A stretch of DNA of 64,000 bases from F23-D06 sp963620035 (GTDB taxonomy: Bacteria; Bacteroidota; Bacteroidia; Bacteroidales; WCHB1-69). This document shows positions 15,227 through 23,707 of the stretch, one piece after another. The number at the start of each line of letters is the position of its first letter. The stretch's first letter is position 1. Location: assembly GCA_963620035.1 (NCBI GenBank), contig CAVEXN010000001.1, positions 62,001-126,000 on the forward strand, given 5' to 3'. The notes under the pieces were generated by a model, which saw nothing but the letters and a program-made list of their open reading frames with translations, had not been told where the DNA came from and ran no database searches. The position numbers and the translations under genes were made by a program.

Positions 15227-17956
15227 TTAGGCCCCGCACTTGGAGTACCCGCAATTGGAACAAACCAGGCAGCCCTCTTTGAACTCCATAGAGTCGAGGC
15301 GGTGGCAGTTCGGGCATTCCACGCCTTTCTGCTTGGTGCCGTCCTGGATGAACTTCTTGAGAGCCCGGCATACACCGTTGCGCCATGAGTTGATGCTTTC
15401 TTGCCTAAAATTGAGTCCGGAGATGATGTTGACGATATTGTTGACTGGTATGCCGTTGCGCAGCAATGCGGAGGTCATCTTGGCATAATTCCAGAATTCC
15501 TGATTAAAACAACGGTCTAGTCCGCGCATGATGACTTCATATCCGGCCTTGTCGTAAAACCTGAAGTCGTATGATTTTGTGCCGTCTTCGTGTCTGTTCT
15601 TGACGATGAACCCATGCTCAACCCACTTGGGCAGTTGGAAATTCTCTTCGCCGGTCTTGCCTGTGAAGATTTCGTATGGTTTGTCGTTATAGAGTCCGAT
15701 ATAGGCGACCCAGTCTTCGTTGTTGTTCTTGAAGTGGATGATGTCCGCTTGCAGTTCTCTGGGACGTTTGAAATTCTTGGGCTGGGCGGTGACTTTTTCG
15801 GTTTTTTTCTCGCTTGTAGGGGTGATGAGCACACCGTCGCGCGAACCTTCCCGATATACGGTGAGCCCTTTGCAGCCTACTTTCCAAGCTTCCATATAGA
15901 GGTCGGCTACGGTCTGCTCCGAGATGTCGGCGGGCAGATTCACGGTGACGGAAATGGAGTGGTCAACCCATTTCTGTACGGAACCCTGAAGTTCGACTTT
16001 TTTGAGATAGTCCGTATCGGCGGCGGTGGATTTATAGTACGGCGACTTTTCAAACAGTTGTTGCAGTTCTTTTTCGTCCATCCGGGTCATTTGCTCGTAA
16101 GTATAGCCGTTCACTTCGGCCCATTTAAGGAACTTCTGGTGAAAAACGAGATATTCTTCGAAACTGTCACCCATCACGTCCTTCACCGTGGTTTTTTTGA
16201 TGGCCATATCGTTCGGGTTGACTTTCCGGCGGCGTTTGTAGATGACGTTGAATGCGGGTTCGAGCCCGGATGTGGTTTGGGTGCAGATGCTCACGCTTCC
16301 CGTGGGAGCGATGGTCAGCAGGGCAATGTTGCGCCGTCCGTAGCGGATCATATCGTCGTATAGTTTCGGGTCGGCTTGTCGCAACCTTTGGATGAAAGGG
16401 TTGTGCCCCTCTTTTATGCAACTGTAAATAGGGAAAGCCCCGCGCTCTTTGGCCATGTTCACAGAGGAACGGTATGCTGCGAGCGCCAGTTGCTTGTGGA
16501 CCTCTGTAGAGAATGCGTTGCCCTCGTCAGAGCCGTAGCGGATGTTCAATGCGGCAAGCATATCGCCTTCACCTGTAATGCCGAGCCCCGTGCGCCTTCC
16601 TTTGGCGGACTGCAGGCGGATCTTGAGCCAGAGTTCCTTCTCCACCCGTTTGATGTCATCGCTTTCAGGGTCGAGTGCAATTTTCGCCAAAATACGGTCG
16701 ATCTTTTCCATCTCAAGGTCGATGAGGTCGTCCATCAGCCGTTGGGCATACTGTACGTGCTCTTTGAAGAGCGGCATATTGAAAAAGGCCTTGTCTGTGA
16801 AAGGACTTTCCACATAACTGTAGAGGTTTATGGCTATCAGGCGGCAGCTGTCGTAAGGGCAGAGCGGGATTTCTCCGCATGGGTTCGTCGATACGGTTCC
16901 GAAGCCTTCGTCCTTGTAGCAGTCGGGCACAGACTCGCGCAGGATGGTGTCCCAATAGAGGACACCGGGTTCAGCCGATTTCCAGGCGTTGTGTATGATT
17001 TTCTTCCAAAGTTTTGCCGCATCAATCTCTTTTGTGAAGACGGGGTCGGCTGAATTGATAGGGTATTGCAGGACGTAAGGAGTGTTGTCACGTACGCACT
17101 CCATGAAATTGTCGTCGATTTTGACGGAGACATTGGCGCCGGTGACTTTCCCCTCGGTCATTTTGGCATCGATGAATTGTTCGGAATCGGGGTGTTTGAT
17201 GGAAATGGAGAGCATGAGTGCGCCGCGTCTTCCGTCTTGTGCCACCTCGCGCGTAGAGTTGGAATAGCGTTCCATAAACGGTACTACGCCGGTAGAACTC
17301 TGGGCGCAGTTCTGCACGCGGCTGCCTGCCGGGCGGATGTCGGAAAGGTCGTGGCCCACGCCGCCGCGCCGTTTCATCAGCTGCACCTGCTCTTCGTCCA
17401 TCTTCATAATGCCGCCGTAGGAGTCGGAGTCGCCGGCATTGCCGATGACGAAGCAGTTGGACAGGGAAACAATCTGGTCATTGTTGCCGATCCCGGCCAT
17501 CGGGCTGCCTTGCGGGATGATGTACTTGAAGCGGTCGAACAGCGAGAAGATGAAATCTTCACTCATCGGGTTCACGTAGCGGTTTTCGATGCGGGCGAAC
17601 TCGCATGCGAGACGCCGGTGCATCTCTTCGGGCGTCCGTTCTACAAGGTTTCCGTCCTTGTCTTTCAGCGCATACTTGTCAATCCATACACCGGCTGCCA
17701 GTTCATCGCCGCAGAAATACTTCACCACATCGGCGAAAATCTCCGTCTTGGCGTATGTTTTTCGGTTCTCCGGCTGCGGTGTGGAAGCCCCTGATTCTTG
17801 TGCCTTTGTCTGACTCGTGTTGTCAGGCGTGTTGTGGCTTTCAGATGCGTTCTCGTCAAGGGCAGTGTTATTATTTGATACAAAAAGGGATAAATCAGTC
17901 ATAGGCAATGATCGGCGTTTATATGTTCGTTTTCTTCTTTTCTTTTCCATAAACAT
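15227..17956 (-). CDS. nrdJ: Adenosylcobalamin-dependent (class II) ribonucleoside-diphosphate reductase
   Basis: Makes deoxyribonucleotides by a B12-generated thiyl radical, independent of oxygen. 909 residues: a variable N-terminal tail (1-65), substrate/effector segments SLSNCFVIGN and KRRGGVGHDLSDIRP, the active-site NPCGEIPLCPYDSC (about 370), GRRNIALLTIAPTGSVS, and a C-terminal cysteine-rich ribbon (CPNCHRLDS...CLVCSNCGYSKCGA) that rereduces the active site. No cobalamin riboswitch was recognised in the 380 nt upstream. Confidence 0.96.
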   Translation of the reverse strand: MFMEKKRRKRTYKRRSLPMTDLSLFVSNNNTALDENASESHNTPDNTSQTKAQESGASTPQPENRKTYAKTEIFADVVKYFCGDELAAGVWIDKYALKDKDGNLVERTPEEMHRRLACEFARIENRYVNPMSEDFIFSLFDRFKYIIPQGSPMAGIGNNDQIVSLSNCFVIGNAGDSDSYGGIMKMDEEQVQLMKRRGGVGHDLSDIRPAGSRVQNCAQSSTGVVPFMERYSNSTREVAQDGRRGALMLSISIKHPDSEQFIDAKMTEGKVTGANVSVKIDDNFMECVRDNTPYVLQYPINSADPVFTKEIDAAKLWKKIIHNAWKSAEPGVLYWDTILRESVPDCYKDEGFGTVSTNPCGEIPLCPYDSCRLIAINLYSYVESPFTDKAFFNMPLFKEHVQYAQRLMDDLIDLEMEKIDRILAKIALDPESDDIKRVEKELWLKIRLQSAKGRRTGLGITGEGDMLAALNIRYGSDEGNAFSTEVHKQLALAAYRSSVNMAKERGAFPIYSCIKEGHNPFIQRLRQADPKLYDDMIRYGRRNIALLTIAPTGSVSICTQTTSGLEPAFNVIYKRRRKVNPNDMAIKKTTVKDVMGDSFEEYLVFHQKFLKWAEVNGYTYEQMTRMDEKELQQLFEKSPYYKSTAADTDYLKKVELQGSVQKWVDHSISVTVNLPADISEQTVADLYMEAWKVGCKGLTVYREGSRDGVLITPTSEKKTEKVTAQPKNFKRPRELQADIIHFKNNNEDWVAYIGLYNDKPYEIFTGKTGEENFQLPKWVEHGFIVKNRHEDGTKSYDFRFYDKAGYEVIMRGLDRCFNQEFWNYAKMTSALLRNGIPVNNIVNIISGLNFRQESINSWRNGVCRALKKFIQDGTKQKGVECPNCHRLDSMEFKEGCLVCSNCGYSKCGA

Positions 17957-18336
17957 ACAGCGCAGATTTCAGTTTCTTGATTCGGAAAAAAACGTAATAG
18001 TTTATCCTAAAAATAGTTGTCACATTTTCTGCCTCGGCTGTATGAGGTTGCTAAAATAGCAAAAAATGGTGCAAACTGAAAAAAAACCTGACGGATATGT
18101 TATTAACAATATTATGTTGACAGTGCTTCAGCGATCAACAGAAATCGCCATGATAGAAATAGACGCATTTCTTTTTCTTTTAATATGCCGGATGGTGTCA
18201 ACGACAGTGTCAGCGGTGCCATGCAACACGTTCAGACGTTTGGAAATGCAACTCGATAATTGTTGCGAGACTGATTTCTATGTATTGTGTGTCAATATGA
18301 TAAAACATAATGGAGAGCCGCTGTGTTGTATATGCA
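17957..18336. other. Intergenic region without a recognisable gene
   Basis: About 380 nt between nrdJ and the ROK kinase gene (both minus strand). No coding frame with family features, no TAnnTTTG on either strand in a useful position, and no B12-box-like sequence. A short palindrome TTGCTA-AAA-TAGCAA lies at 18048-18062. I see nothing else I can support. Confidence 0.6.
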
Positions 18337-19278
18337 TCACAAGCATAATGCAGCCGCTCCCAGCAGGGCGGCGTCGCCGTCGGGGAGGGCAGAGCGCTGC
18401 AAGGTAACACTGCCCTGATACAGGAAGAGAAGATGGTCGCTGAAATACTTCCGCAGCGGTGTAAGGAGGATGTCGCCCACCCGCGTGGGACCTCCGGTGA
18501 GGAAGATGGCTTGCGGCGATGAGAAGTTCACGGCATTGGCAAGTGCGATGCCTAAGGCGTAAGCCGCCCGGTCGTAAGCCGCCGCTGCCGTGGGGTCGCC
18601 TGCGGCTGCATGCTCGCCGATTTGCTTGCAGGTGAGATTCTCGGTCTGTGCGAGTGTGAACGGATTTCCTTGATTTTTAAGCAACTCTTTGTAATTGTAG
18701 CAGATACCGTCTGCCGAGGCGTATGCTTCGAGGCATCCTCTGCGCCCGCAGTGACAGGTTCTTCCGGCGGGAAACACGGTGCTGTGACCAAGTTCACCTG
18801 CGAGTCCGGAATGTCCGTGTACGATTTTTCCGTCAATCACAATGCCGCTGCCCACGCCGGTGCCGAGCGTGATCATGATGATGTCGCGCATGCCCGCCGC
18901 CCCGCCGAACATCAGTTCTCCGTATGCCGCCGCATTGGCGTCATTGTCCACCGTGACAGGCACCCCCAGATCTTTCTCAAGAATCTGTTTCAGCGGGATG
19001 CACTCTTTGATGGGCAGGTTGGCGGCCTGCGCCTCTATGCAGCCTTTGTAAAAGTTGCCGCTCGGTGCACCAATGCCGATGCCTTGTACACCGGCAGTGC
19101 CACAAGCAGCCGTTAAACGGGCTGTGTTTTCCTCTACCGCACCGATGTATTGTGGAATGCTGCGGTAGTCTTGGGTCTTGATAGAACTTCTCTCTACAAT
19201 CTTGCCCCGGCTGTCCACCAGCCCGAAAACGGTGTTGGTTCCGCCGATGTCTATACCGATGCAGGGTTTGTTTTCCAT
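18337..19278 (-). CDS. ROK-family sugar kinase (glucokinase-like)
   Basis: Cytosolic ATP-dependent hexose kinase. 313 residues: ATP-binding IGIDIGGTNTVFGLVD (7-22), catalytic Asp in TVDNDANAAAYGE (about 111), ITLGTGVGSGIVIDG, the substrate motif GELGHSTVFPAGR and the ROK zinc site CHCGRRGCLEAYAS. Glucose is the likely substrate, but ROK members for N-acetylglucosamine or fructose look similar. It lies 12 nt from mltG in the same direction. Confidence 0.88.
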   Translation of the reverse strand: MENKPCIGIDIGGTNTVFGLVDSRGKIVERSSIKTQDYRSIPQYIGAVEENTARLTAACGTAGVQGIGIGAPSGNFYKGCIEAQAANLPIKECIPLKQILEKDLGVPVTVDNDANAAAYGELMFGGAAGMRDIIMITLGTGVGSGIVIDGKIVHGHSGLAGELGHSTVFPAGRTCHCGRRGCLEAYASADGICYNYKELLKNQGNPFTLAQTENLTCKQIGEHAAAGDPTAAAAYDRAAYALGIALANAVNFSSPQAIFLTGGPTRVGDILLTPLRKYFSDHLLFLYQGSVTLQRSALPDGDAALLGAAALCL

Positions 19279-19290
19279 AATATGTTCCGT

Positions 19291-20313
19291 TCAGCGTTTG
19301 ATGTTCCGTCTGTTCAATGCTGCCCTGTAACGCATAGCGTTCCTGGCATGTTGGCTCGCACTTGGCGTAAAGTTGTGGAATCCGGAAAAATCTTCCTTGG
19401 CACACATATATAAATAATTGTGGTGGGCATAATGCAGAACCGAGTCAACCGTGGAGGCTTCCGGAAAGCGTATGGGACCGGGCGGCAACCCCTTGAATTT
19501 GTATGTGTTGTACGGCGAGTCTGTCTGCAGGTCGGCGTTCAGGATCCGCTGGCGCGTGAAATCACGCAACGCAAACTTTACGGTGGGGTCCGATTGCAAA
19601 AGCATGTTCTTTTTCAGTCGGTTTATATAGAGCCCCGCAATGACGGCTTTCTCCGACGGCCGGCTGTTCTCTTCTTCAACGATCGAGGCCAGCGTCACCA
19701 CCTCTATGGGGGAGAGCCCGATGGCTTCGGCGCGCTCCAGCCGGTTTTTGTCCCAAAACAGCTGGTAGTACCGGAACATCCGGTTTACAAAGTCTTCGGG
19801 TGTGACATCATAGTAGAACTCGTAACTGTCGGGGATGAACATTGCCGGGCATGTAAAGATGTCCATGTTGTATTTTTTCAGGAATGCAGGGTCGTACAGC
19901 AAAGCCAACAACTCGTCTTTGCTGAAAAAGAATGTGTTGGAAGCCTTCTCTGCAAACTGGTCGAGGGTTCTGACATTGTTGAACGAGAAACGGACGGGAT
20001 AGTGTTGTCCGGTGCGCAGCAGCCTGACTAATTTGTAATTGCTCATTTTGGGCGTGATGGTGTAGTGCCCTATGCGTACCGTTTTGAATTTCATGGCCTT
20101 GGAGACCAGATAAAAAGTAGTCTCGCTCCGCAGGATGCCGTGGCTTTCCAGCGTGTCGAGCAACTGTTCGTAGTCGGCGTCGCGCGGCACGGTGACGGAG
20201 ACGGCTGTCCTGTTCAGCGTGTTGGGACCGAATATGACAAAGCCGGCGGCACCGCATGTCAGCAGTATGAAAAGACCTGTAATGCTCAAGAAAATGATTG
20301 ATTTGCGCTTCAT
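19291..20313 (-). CDS. mltG: Endolytic murein transglycosylase
   Basis: Membrane-anchored lytic transglycosylase (YceG) that cuts nascent glycan strands. One N-terminal transmembrane segment (about 5-28), a LysM-like region, and the YceG signature LASIVEEENSRPSEKAVIAGLYINRL with its catalytic Glu (about 218), then LQSDPTVKFAL, SPYNTYKFKGLPPGPI and FSGFHNFTPSASQHARN. The 340-residue length is normal. Confidence 0.95.
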   Translation of the reverse strand: MKRKSIIFLSITGLFILLTCGAAGFVIFGPNTLNRTAVSVTVPRDADYEQLLDTLESHGILRSETTFYLVSKAMKFKTVRIGHYTITPKMSNYKLVRLLRTGQHYPVRFSFNNVRTLDQFAEKASNTFFFSKDELLALLYDPAFLKKYNMDIFTCPAMFIPDSYEFYYDVTPEDFVNRMFRYYQLFWDKNRLERAEAIGLSPIEVVTLASIVEEENSRPSEKAVIAGLYINRLKKNMLLQSDPTVKFALRDFTRQRILNADLQTDSPYNTYKFKGLPPGPIRFPEASTVDSVLHYAHHNYLYMCAKEDFSGFHNFTPSASQHARNAMRYRAALNRRNIKR

Positions 20314-20477
20314 CTTAAATGATATGTTGAAAAAAAACTTAAACAGGTTGAGCGTTCAACGAAAACAGGCGCAAATTATTATGATCAATGATGCAAAAAA
20401 AGTAGCCCAACCCCCAATGCGATTATCGTTCGGCATCCGCACTTTTTTCCCTTACCCGTCCAGCTTCATATTTTTTG

Positions 20478-20485
20478 TATCTTTG
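20478..20485 (+). promoter_or_regulatory. -7 element upstream of the hydrogenase regulator-hydG unit
   Basis: TATCTTTG, 41 nt before the regulator ATG; no TTTG -33 box at the usual distance. Confidence 0.62.
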
Positions 20486-20526
20486 CCGGCTGAAAAAAAC
20501 AACTACCTAATCCAGAAGTGTCACTG

Positions 20527-20775
20527 ATGGAAAAGCGAATTGGAACAATAACAATACTTGTGCTCGACCGCAGCGTTGCGCCGATGGTGAACAGCGTGAT
20601 TTCAGACAATGCTGAGATTGTGCTTGCGCGCCAAGGGCTTCCTTTTCAACACCGCAATGTGGCGGTCATCTCGCTGATTGTTGAGGGGACGGTCAATGAG
20701 ATCAATACACTTTCCGGGAAATTAGGCAGAATCGACTTTGTAGAAGTAAAGGTGGCTGTCACCAAACTTGCGTAA
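20527..20775 (+). CDS. TM1266-type putative regulator of the [FeFe]-hydrogenase system
   Basis: 82-residue ACT/NikR-like-fold protein of the family found beside [FeFe]-hydrogenase maturation genes. Typical opening MEKRIGTITILVLDRS, then AEIVLARQGLPF, NVAVISLIVEGTVNEINTLSGKLG and FVEVKVAVTK. It has no DNA-binding domain, so whether it regulates transcription is unproven. hydG follows after 54 nt, which supports the assignment. Confidence 0.85.
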   Translation: MEKRIGTITILVLDRSVAPMVNSVISDNAEIVLARQGLPFQHRNVAVISLIVEGTVNEINTLSGKLGRIDFVEVKVAVTKLA

Positions 20776-20829
20776 CATGTCGCTTTTTGAATGATTTTTA
20801 CACAAAAACAACAAATAATACATAAAGCA

Positions 20830-22284
20830 ATGAAATTCAACCCGGAAAAATGCAGGATCCCTGACGAAACAGGGAAACCGTTCATCGATGCCGATGAATT
20901 GTGGGACTACATCAACAACACCGAAAGCACGCCTGAACGTGTACACGAGATTATTAAGAAGTCGCTTGACAAAAACCGTCTGACACTGGAAGAGACAGCC
21001 GTACTCATCAACACGGAAGACCCTGCATTGGTAGAAGAGATCAAGGAGGGTGCGAGAGAACTGAAACGGCGCATCTACGGCAACCGCATAGTGCTGTTCG
21101 CACCGTTGTATGTCGGCAACTACTGCATCAACAATTGCAAATATTGTGGTTTCCGCTCTTCGAACAGCAACCAGGTCCGGGCTACGCTTTCAGACGAGGA
21201 ACTGGTTCACAATGTAGAAGCCCTTGAGGACGACGGCCAAAAGCGGCTTATCCTGGTCTATGGCGAATCGCCCAAGTATTCGCCGGAATTCATTGCCCAC
21301 ACCGTTGGGTTGACTTATGCTACCAAGAAGGGCAACGGTTCCATCCGTCGCGTCAACATCAACGCCGCACCGCTGGATGTGGAGGGATTCCGCACCGTGA
21401 AGGAAGCCGGCATCGGCACCTACCAGATCTTCCAGGAAACCTATCACCCCGAAGCCTACAGACTTTACCACCCTGCCAACACCCGGAAAGGCAACTACGA
21501 GTGGCGTCTTACCGCTATGGACCGCGCCCAGGAAGCCGGTATCGACGACAACGGGCTTGGCGTGCTCTTCGGTCTTTACGACTGGCGTTTTGAGGTGATG
21601 GCCATGATCAGACACACGAACCATCTGGAGGCCTGCTTCAACGTCGGGCCGCACACCATCTCTTTTCCGCGCATCAAGGATGCTTCAGGACTCGACATCG
21701 ACCGCAAATATATGGTTGACGATGACACGTTCGAGAAAGTCATCGCCATTTTCCGCCTTGCCGTCCCCTATACGGGCATGATTCTGACTGCCCGCGAAAC
21801 CGCCGAGTTCCGCTCTAAAGCCATCCAATACGGCATCTCGCAGATTGACGGCGGCACGAACCTGCAGATCGGCGATTACAAATACCACAACCAAGAGACA
21901 GAGAAAAACACCGACAAAGTTGAAGACCAGAACCTCGACCGCGAACAGTTCAAGGTTGGAGACGACCGCTCGTTAGGCGAAATCATCGACAAACTGCTCG
22001 ACGACAACTATATACCTAGTTTCTGCACCGCCTGCTATCGTCTGGGACGTACCGGAGAGCATTTTATGGAGTTCAGCGTCCCCGGCTTCATCAAGCGCTA
22101 TTGCACGCCCAATGCTATTCTGACCCTCAGCGAGTATCTGGTGGACTACGCCAAACCGGAAGTGGCCGAGAAAGGCTGGCGGGTTGTCGAGAACAATATG
22201 GAAAATGTGGACGAAAAGTTCCGCGATGAACTGAGAAACCGTATTGAACGCATCAAGAAAGGCGAACGCGACCTTTATTTCTAA
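20830..22284 (+). CDS. hydG: [FeFe]-hydrogenase H-cluster radical SAM maturase HydG
   Basis: Radical SAM tyrosine lyase that makes CO and cyanide ligands for the H-cluster. 484 residues from ATG 20830 (MKFNPEKCR). The SAM cluster site is CINNCKYCGF (C-X3-C-X2-C, about 97-104), and the C-terminal auxiliary cluster motif is exactly C-X2-C-X22-C (CTACYR...KRYC). The latter separates HydG from ThiH. HydE, HydF and the hydrogenase itself are not in the window, so the maturation set is split in this genome or continues elsewhere. Confidence 0.95.
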   Translation: MKFNPEKCRIPDETGKPFIDADELWDYINNTESTPERVHEIIKKSLDKNRLTLEETAVLINTEDPALVEEIKEGARELKRRIYGNRIVLFAPLYVGNYCINNCKYCGFRSSNSNQVRATLSDEELVHNVEALEDDGQKRLILVYGESPKYSPEFIAHTVGLTYATKKGNGSIRRVNINAAPLDVEGFRTVKEAGIGTYQIFQETYHPEAYRLYHPANTRKGNYEWRLTAMDRAQEAGIDDNGLGVLFGLYDWRFEVMAMIRHTNHLEACFNVGPHTISFPRIKDASGLDIDRKYMVDDDTFEKVIAIFRLAVPYTGMILTARETAEFRSKAIQYGISQIDGGTNLQIGDYKYHNQETEKNTDKVEDQNLDREQFKVGDDRSLGEIIDKLLDDNYIPSFCTACYRLGRTGEHFMEFSVPGFIKRYCTPNAILTLSEYLVDYAKPEVAEKGWRVVENNMENVDEKFRDELRNRIERIKKGERDLYF

Positions 22285-22332
22285 AAGGCTGCCGACAACG
22301 GCAAACTGCTGAATTTTAGTATTATATTACAG

Positions 22333-22374
22333 AGAGACGGTTCTGGTTATCGCAAGATTTTCAGAACCATCTCT
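22333..22374. terminator. Inverted repeat between convergent hydG and holA (possible terminator)
   Basis: AGAGACGGTTCTG (22333-22345) and CAGAACCATCTCT (22362-22374) pair at 12 of 13 positions with a 16-nt loop. The repeat includes the last codons and stop of holA. In the hydG direction it is followed by only a short T run. Confidence 0.45.
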
Positions 22375-23342
22375 TTTAGCAGTTCCCCCTCTGTACAATT
22401 GGTGTCCACCCCCTTCGACTTGACATCATATTCGCGAAGTACCGACATGATGTACGCTAGGCGCGGCAGCGTGTGGCTCTGTGCATATCCTACATTCCGA
22501 CTCACAACAGAGGGCGGAAGATTGCCGTAAATCTCACGGAGTGCTGTCTGGCTCTTGTCTGGCGACAAATGATACAGCACCATTTTCTGGTAAAAGTTAT
22601 ACAGCATCAGAATCGTTTTGATATTCGGGTTCTCTTTGAGGTGTTGCGTGAAATTGAGGGCGATTTTGTATGCCCGCTGCGCATCGTTCCGCCCCAAAGC
22701 CTCCTGCAATTCAAAGATATTGTACTCTTTGCTGATTCCGACATACTTTTCCACGATGTCGGGGGTTATGGTCTGACCTTTGGGCAGCACCACCTTCAGT
22801 TTTTCAAACTCATTGTAGATGCGGGAGAGATTGTTGCCGATATGCTCGGTAAAAATAGAGGAGGTTTGCGGTTCAATGCCGAAACCGAACTGCTGGGCGG
22901 CTTTCTGCACCCACCCCGCAAGTTCCCAATCCTTTACCCCGACCGACTCAAACACTACCCCGTGTTTTTCGTACGGTTTGTACTGGGCAGCCTTAAGTTT
23001 TCCATACTTGTAACAAATCACCAGCACGGCAGTGCTGACCGGATTCTCAACGTATGTTTTCAGCTTGTCTATGTCCTTAAGGTCTTTGGCTTCTTTGACG
23101 ATAACCAGCCTGAAAGGACTTCCGAACGGATACTCTTTGGCGGTGGCAGTGATGTCTGCGGCGGATGTGTCCTTCCCGTAAACGACCATCTGGTTGAAGT
23201 CGCGCGCCTCGGGATCGATGACCTTGTTCTCGAAAAAACTGCATATCCGGTCAATGTAAAACGGTTCTTCGCCCATCAACAAATAAACAGGGGAAAACTG
23301 ACCCTTTTTGAGTTGGCTTTTTAATTCGTCGTACTTAATCAT
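22347..23342 (-). CDS. holA: DNA polymerase III delta subunit
   Basis: Clamp-loader subunit that opens the beta clamp. 331 residues from ATG 23342. The N-terminal region SPVYLLMGEEPFYIDR corresponds to the family's Walker-A-like area without a nucleotide site; ARDFNQMVVYGKDT, YPFGSPFRLVIVKEA and the C-terminal collar domain (LPPSVVSRNVGYAQ) are typical. It is convergent with hydG. Confidence 0.92.
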   Translation of the reverse strand: MIKYDELKSQLKKGQFSPVYLLMGEEPFYIDRICSFFENKVIDPEARDFNQMVVYGKDTSAADITATAKEYPFGSPFRLVIVKEAKDLKDIDKLKTYVENPVSTAVLVICYKYGKLKAAQYKPYEKHGVVFESVGVKDWELAGWVQKAAQQFGFGIEPQTSSIFTEHIGNNLSRIYNEFEKLKVVLPKGQTITPDIVEKYVGISKEYNIFELQEALGRNDAQRAYKIALNFTQHLKENPNIKTILMLYNFYQKMVLYHLSPDKSQTALREIYGNLPPSVVSRNVGYAQSHTLPRLAYIMSVLREYDVKSKGVDTNCTEGELLKEMVLKILR

Positions 23343-23365
23343 AACCAATTATTGATTAAAGGCGA

Positions 23366-23373
23366 CAAAGATA
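23366..23373 (-). promoter_or_regulatory. -7 element of holA
   Basis: TATCTTTG on the minus strand, 23 nt before the holA ATG. Confidence 0.62.
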
Positions 23374-23493
23374 CAAAATTGGAATCACACTCGACCAATG
23401 ACCGAGGCGGCCTTCACGGCAGCCGCACGAAACAGACTTTAGACTTTAGAGGCGTTACGCATATTGTTCCATCTTTCATCATAAGTCTTAATT

Positions 23494-23581
23494 CTCAAGT
23501 CAGCACTGGTCTTGTGCGATGGACGAAAAGAGTCTCACGTCAGCACTGGTCTTGTGCGTTGGACGAAAAAAGTCTCAAGTC
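23494..23581. repeat. 40-nt direct tandem repeat, 2.2 copies
   Basis: Units begin at 23494, 23534 and (partial) 23574, with an exact period of 40. The two full copies differ at only a few positions (for example GCGATGGACG against GCGTTGGACG). There is no spacer between units and no coding potential that I trust. It lies about 80 nt before the restriction-modification promoter. Confidence 0.9.
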
Positions 23582-23637
23582 TGCCCGGCGCATGTTTTTT
23601 ATAACTTTGCCACTTGAATCTATGTTGCCCAATAATG

Positions 23638-23667
23638 TTTGTCCTACAAAGAACTTTTGTATCTTTG
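23638..23667 (+). promoter_or_regulatory. Promoter of the restriction-modification pair
   Basis: TTTG (23638-23641), 18-nt spacer, TATCTTTG (23660-23667), 41 nt before the methyltransferase ATG. A second TAACTTTG sits at 23602-23609. Confidence 0.7.
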
Positions 23668-23707
23668 CGCAAATTTTGCAGGAATGCACTTCTGGTGGTT
23701 CACGACA

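Noticed and set aside
15590..17794. Long plus-strand frames antisense to nrdJ
   Set aside because: Opposite-strand shadows of conserved NrdJ motifs; no starts with promoters.
17957..18336. Cobalamin riboswitch upstream of nrdJ
   Set aside because: I looked for a B12-box-like sequence and supporting stems on the minus strand and found none; a covariance-model search would settle it.
18066..18407. 113-codon plus-strand frame in the nrdJ-ROK gap
   Set aside because: No promoter, no recognisable composition, and its 3' end lies antisense in the ROK kinase coding region.
23494..23581. Tandem 40-nt repeats as a CRISPR array
   Set aside because: Units abut directly with no spacers, only two copies, and no cas genes nearby.
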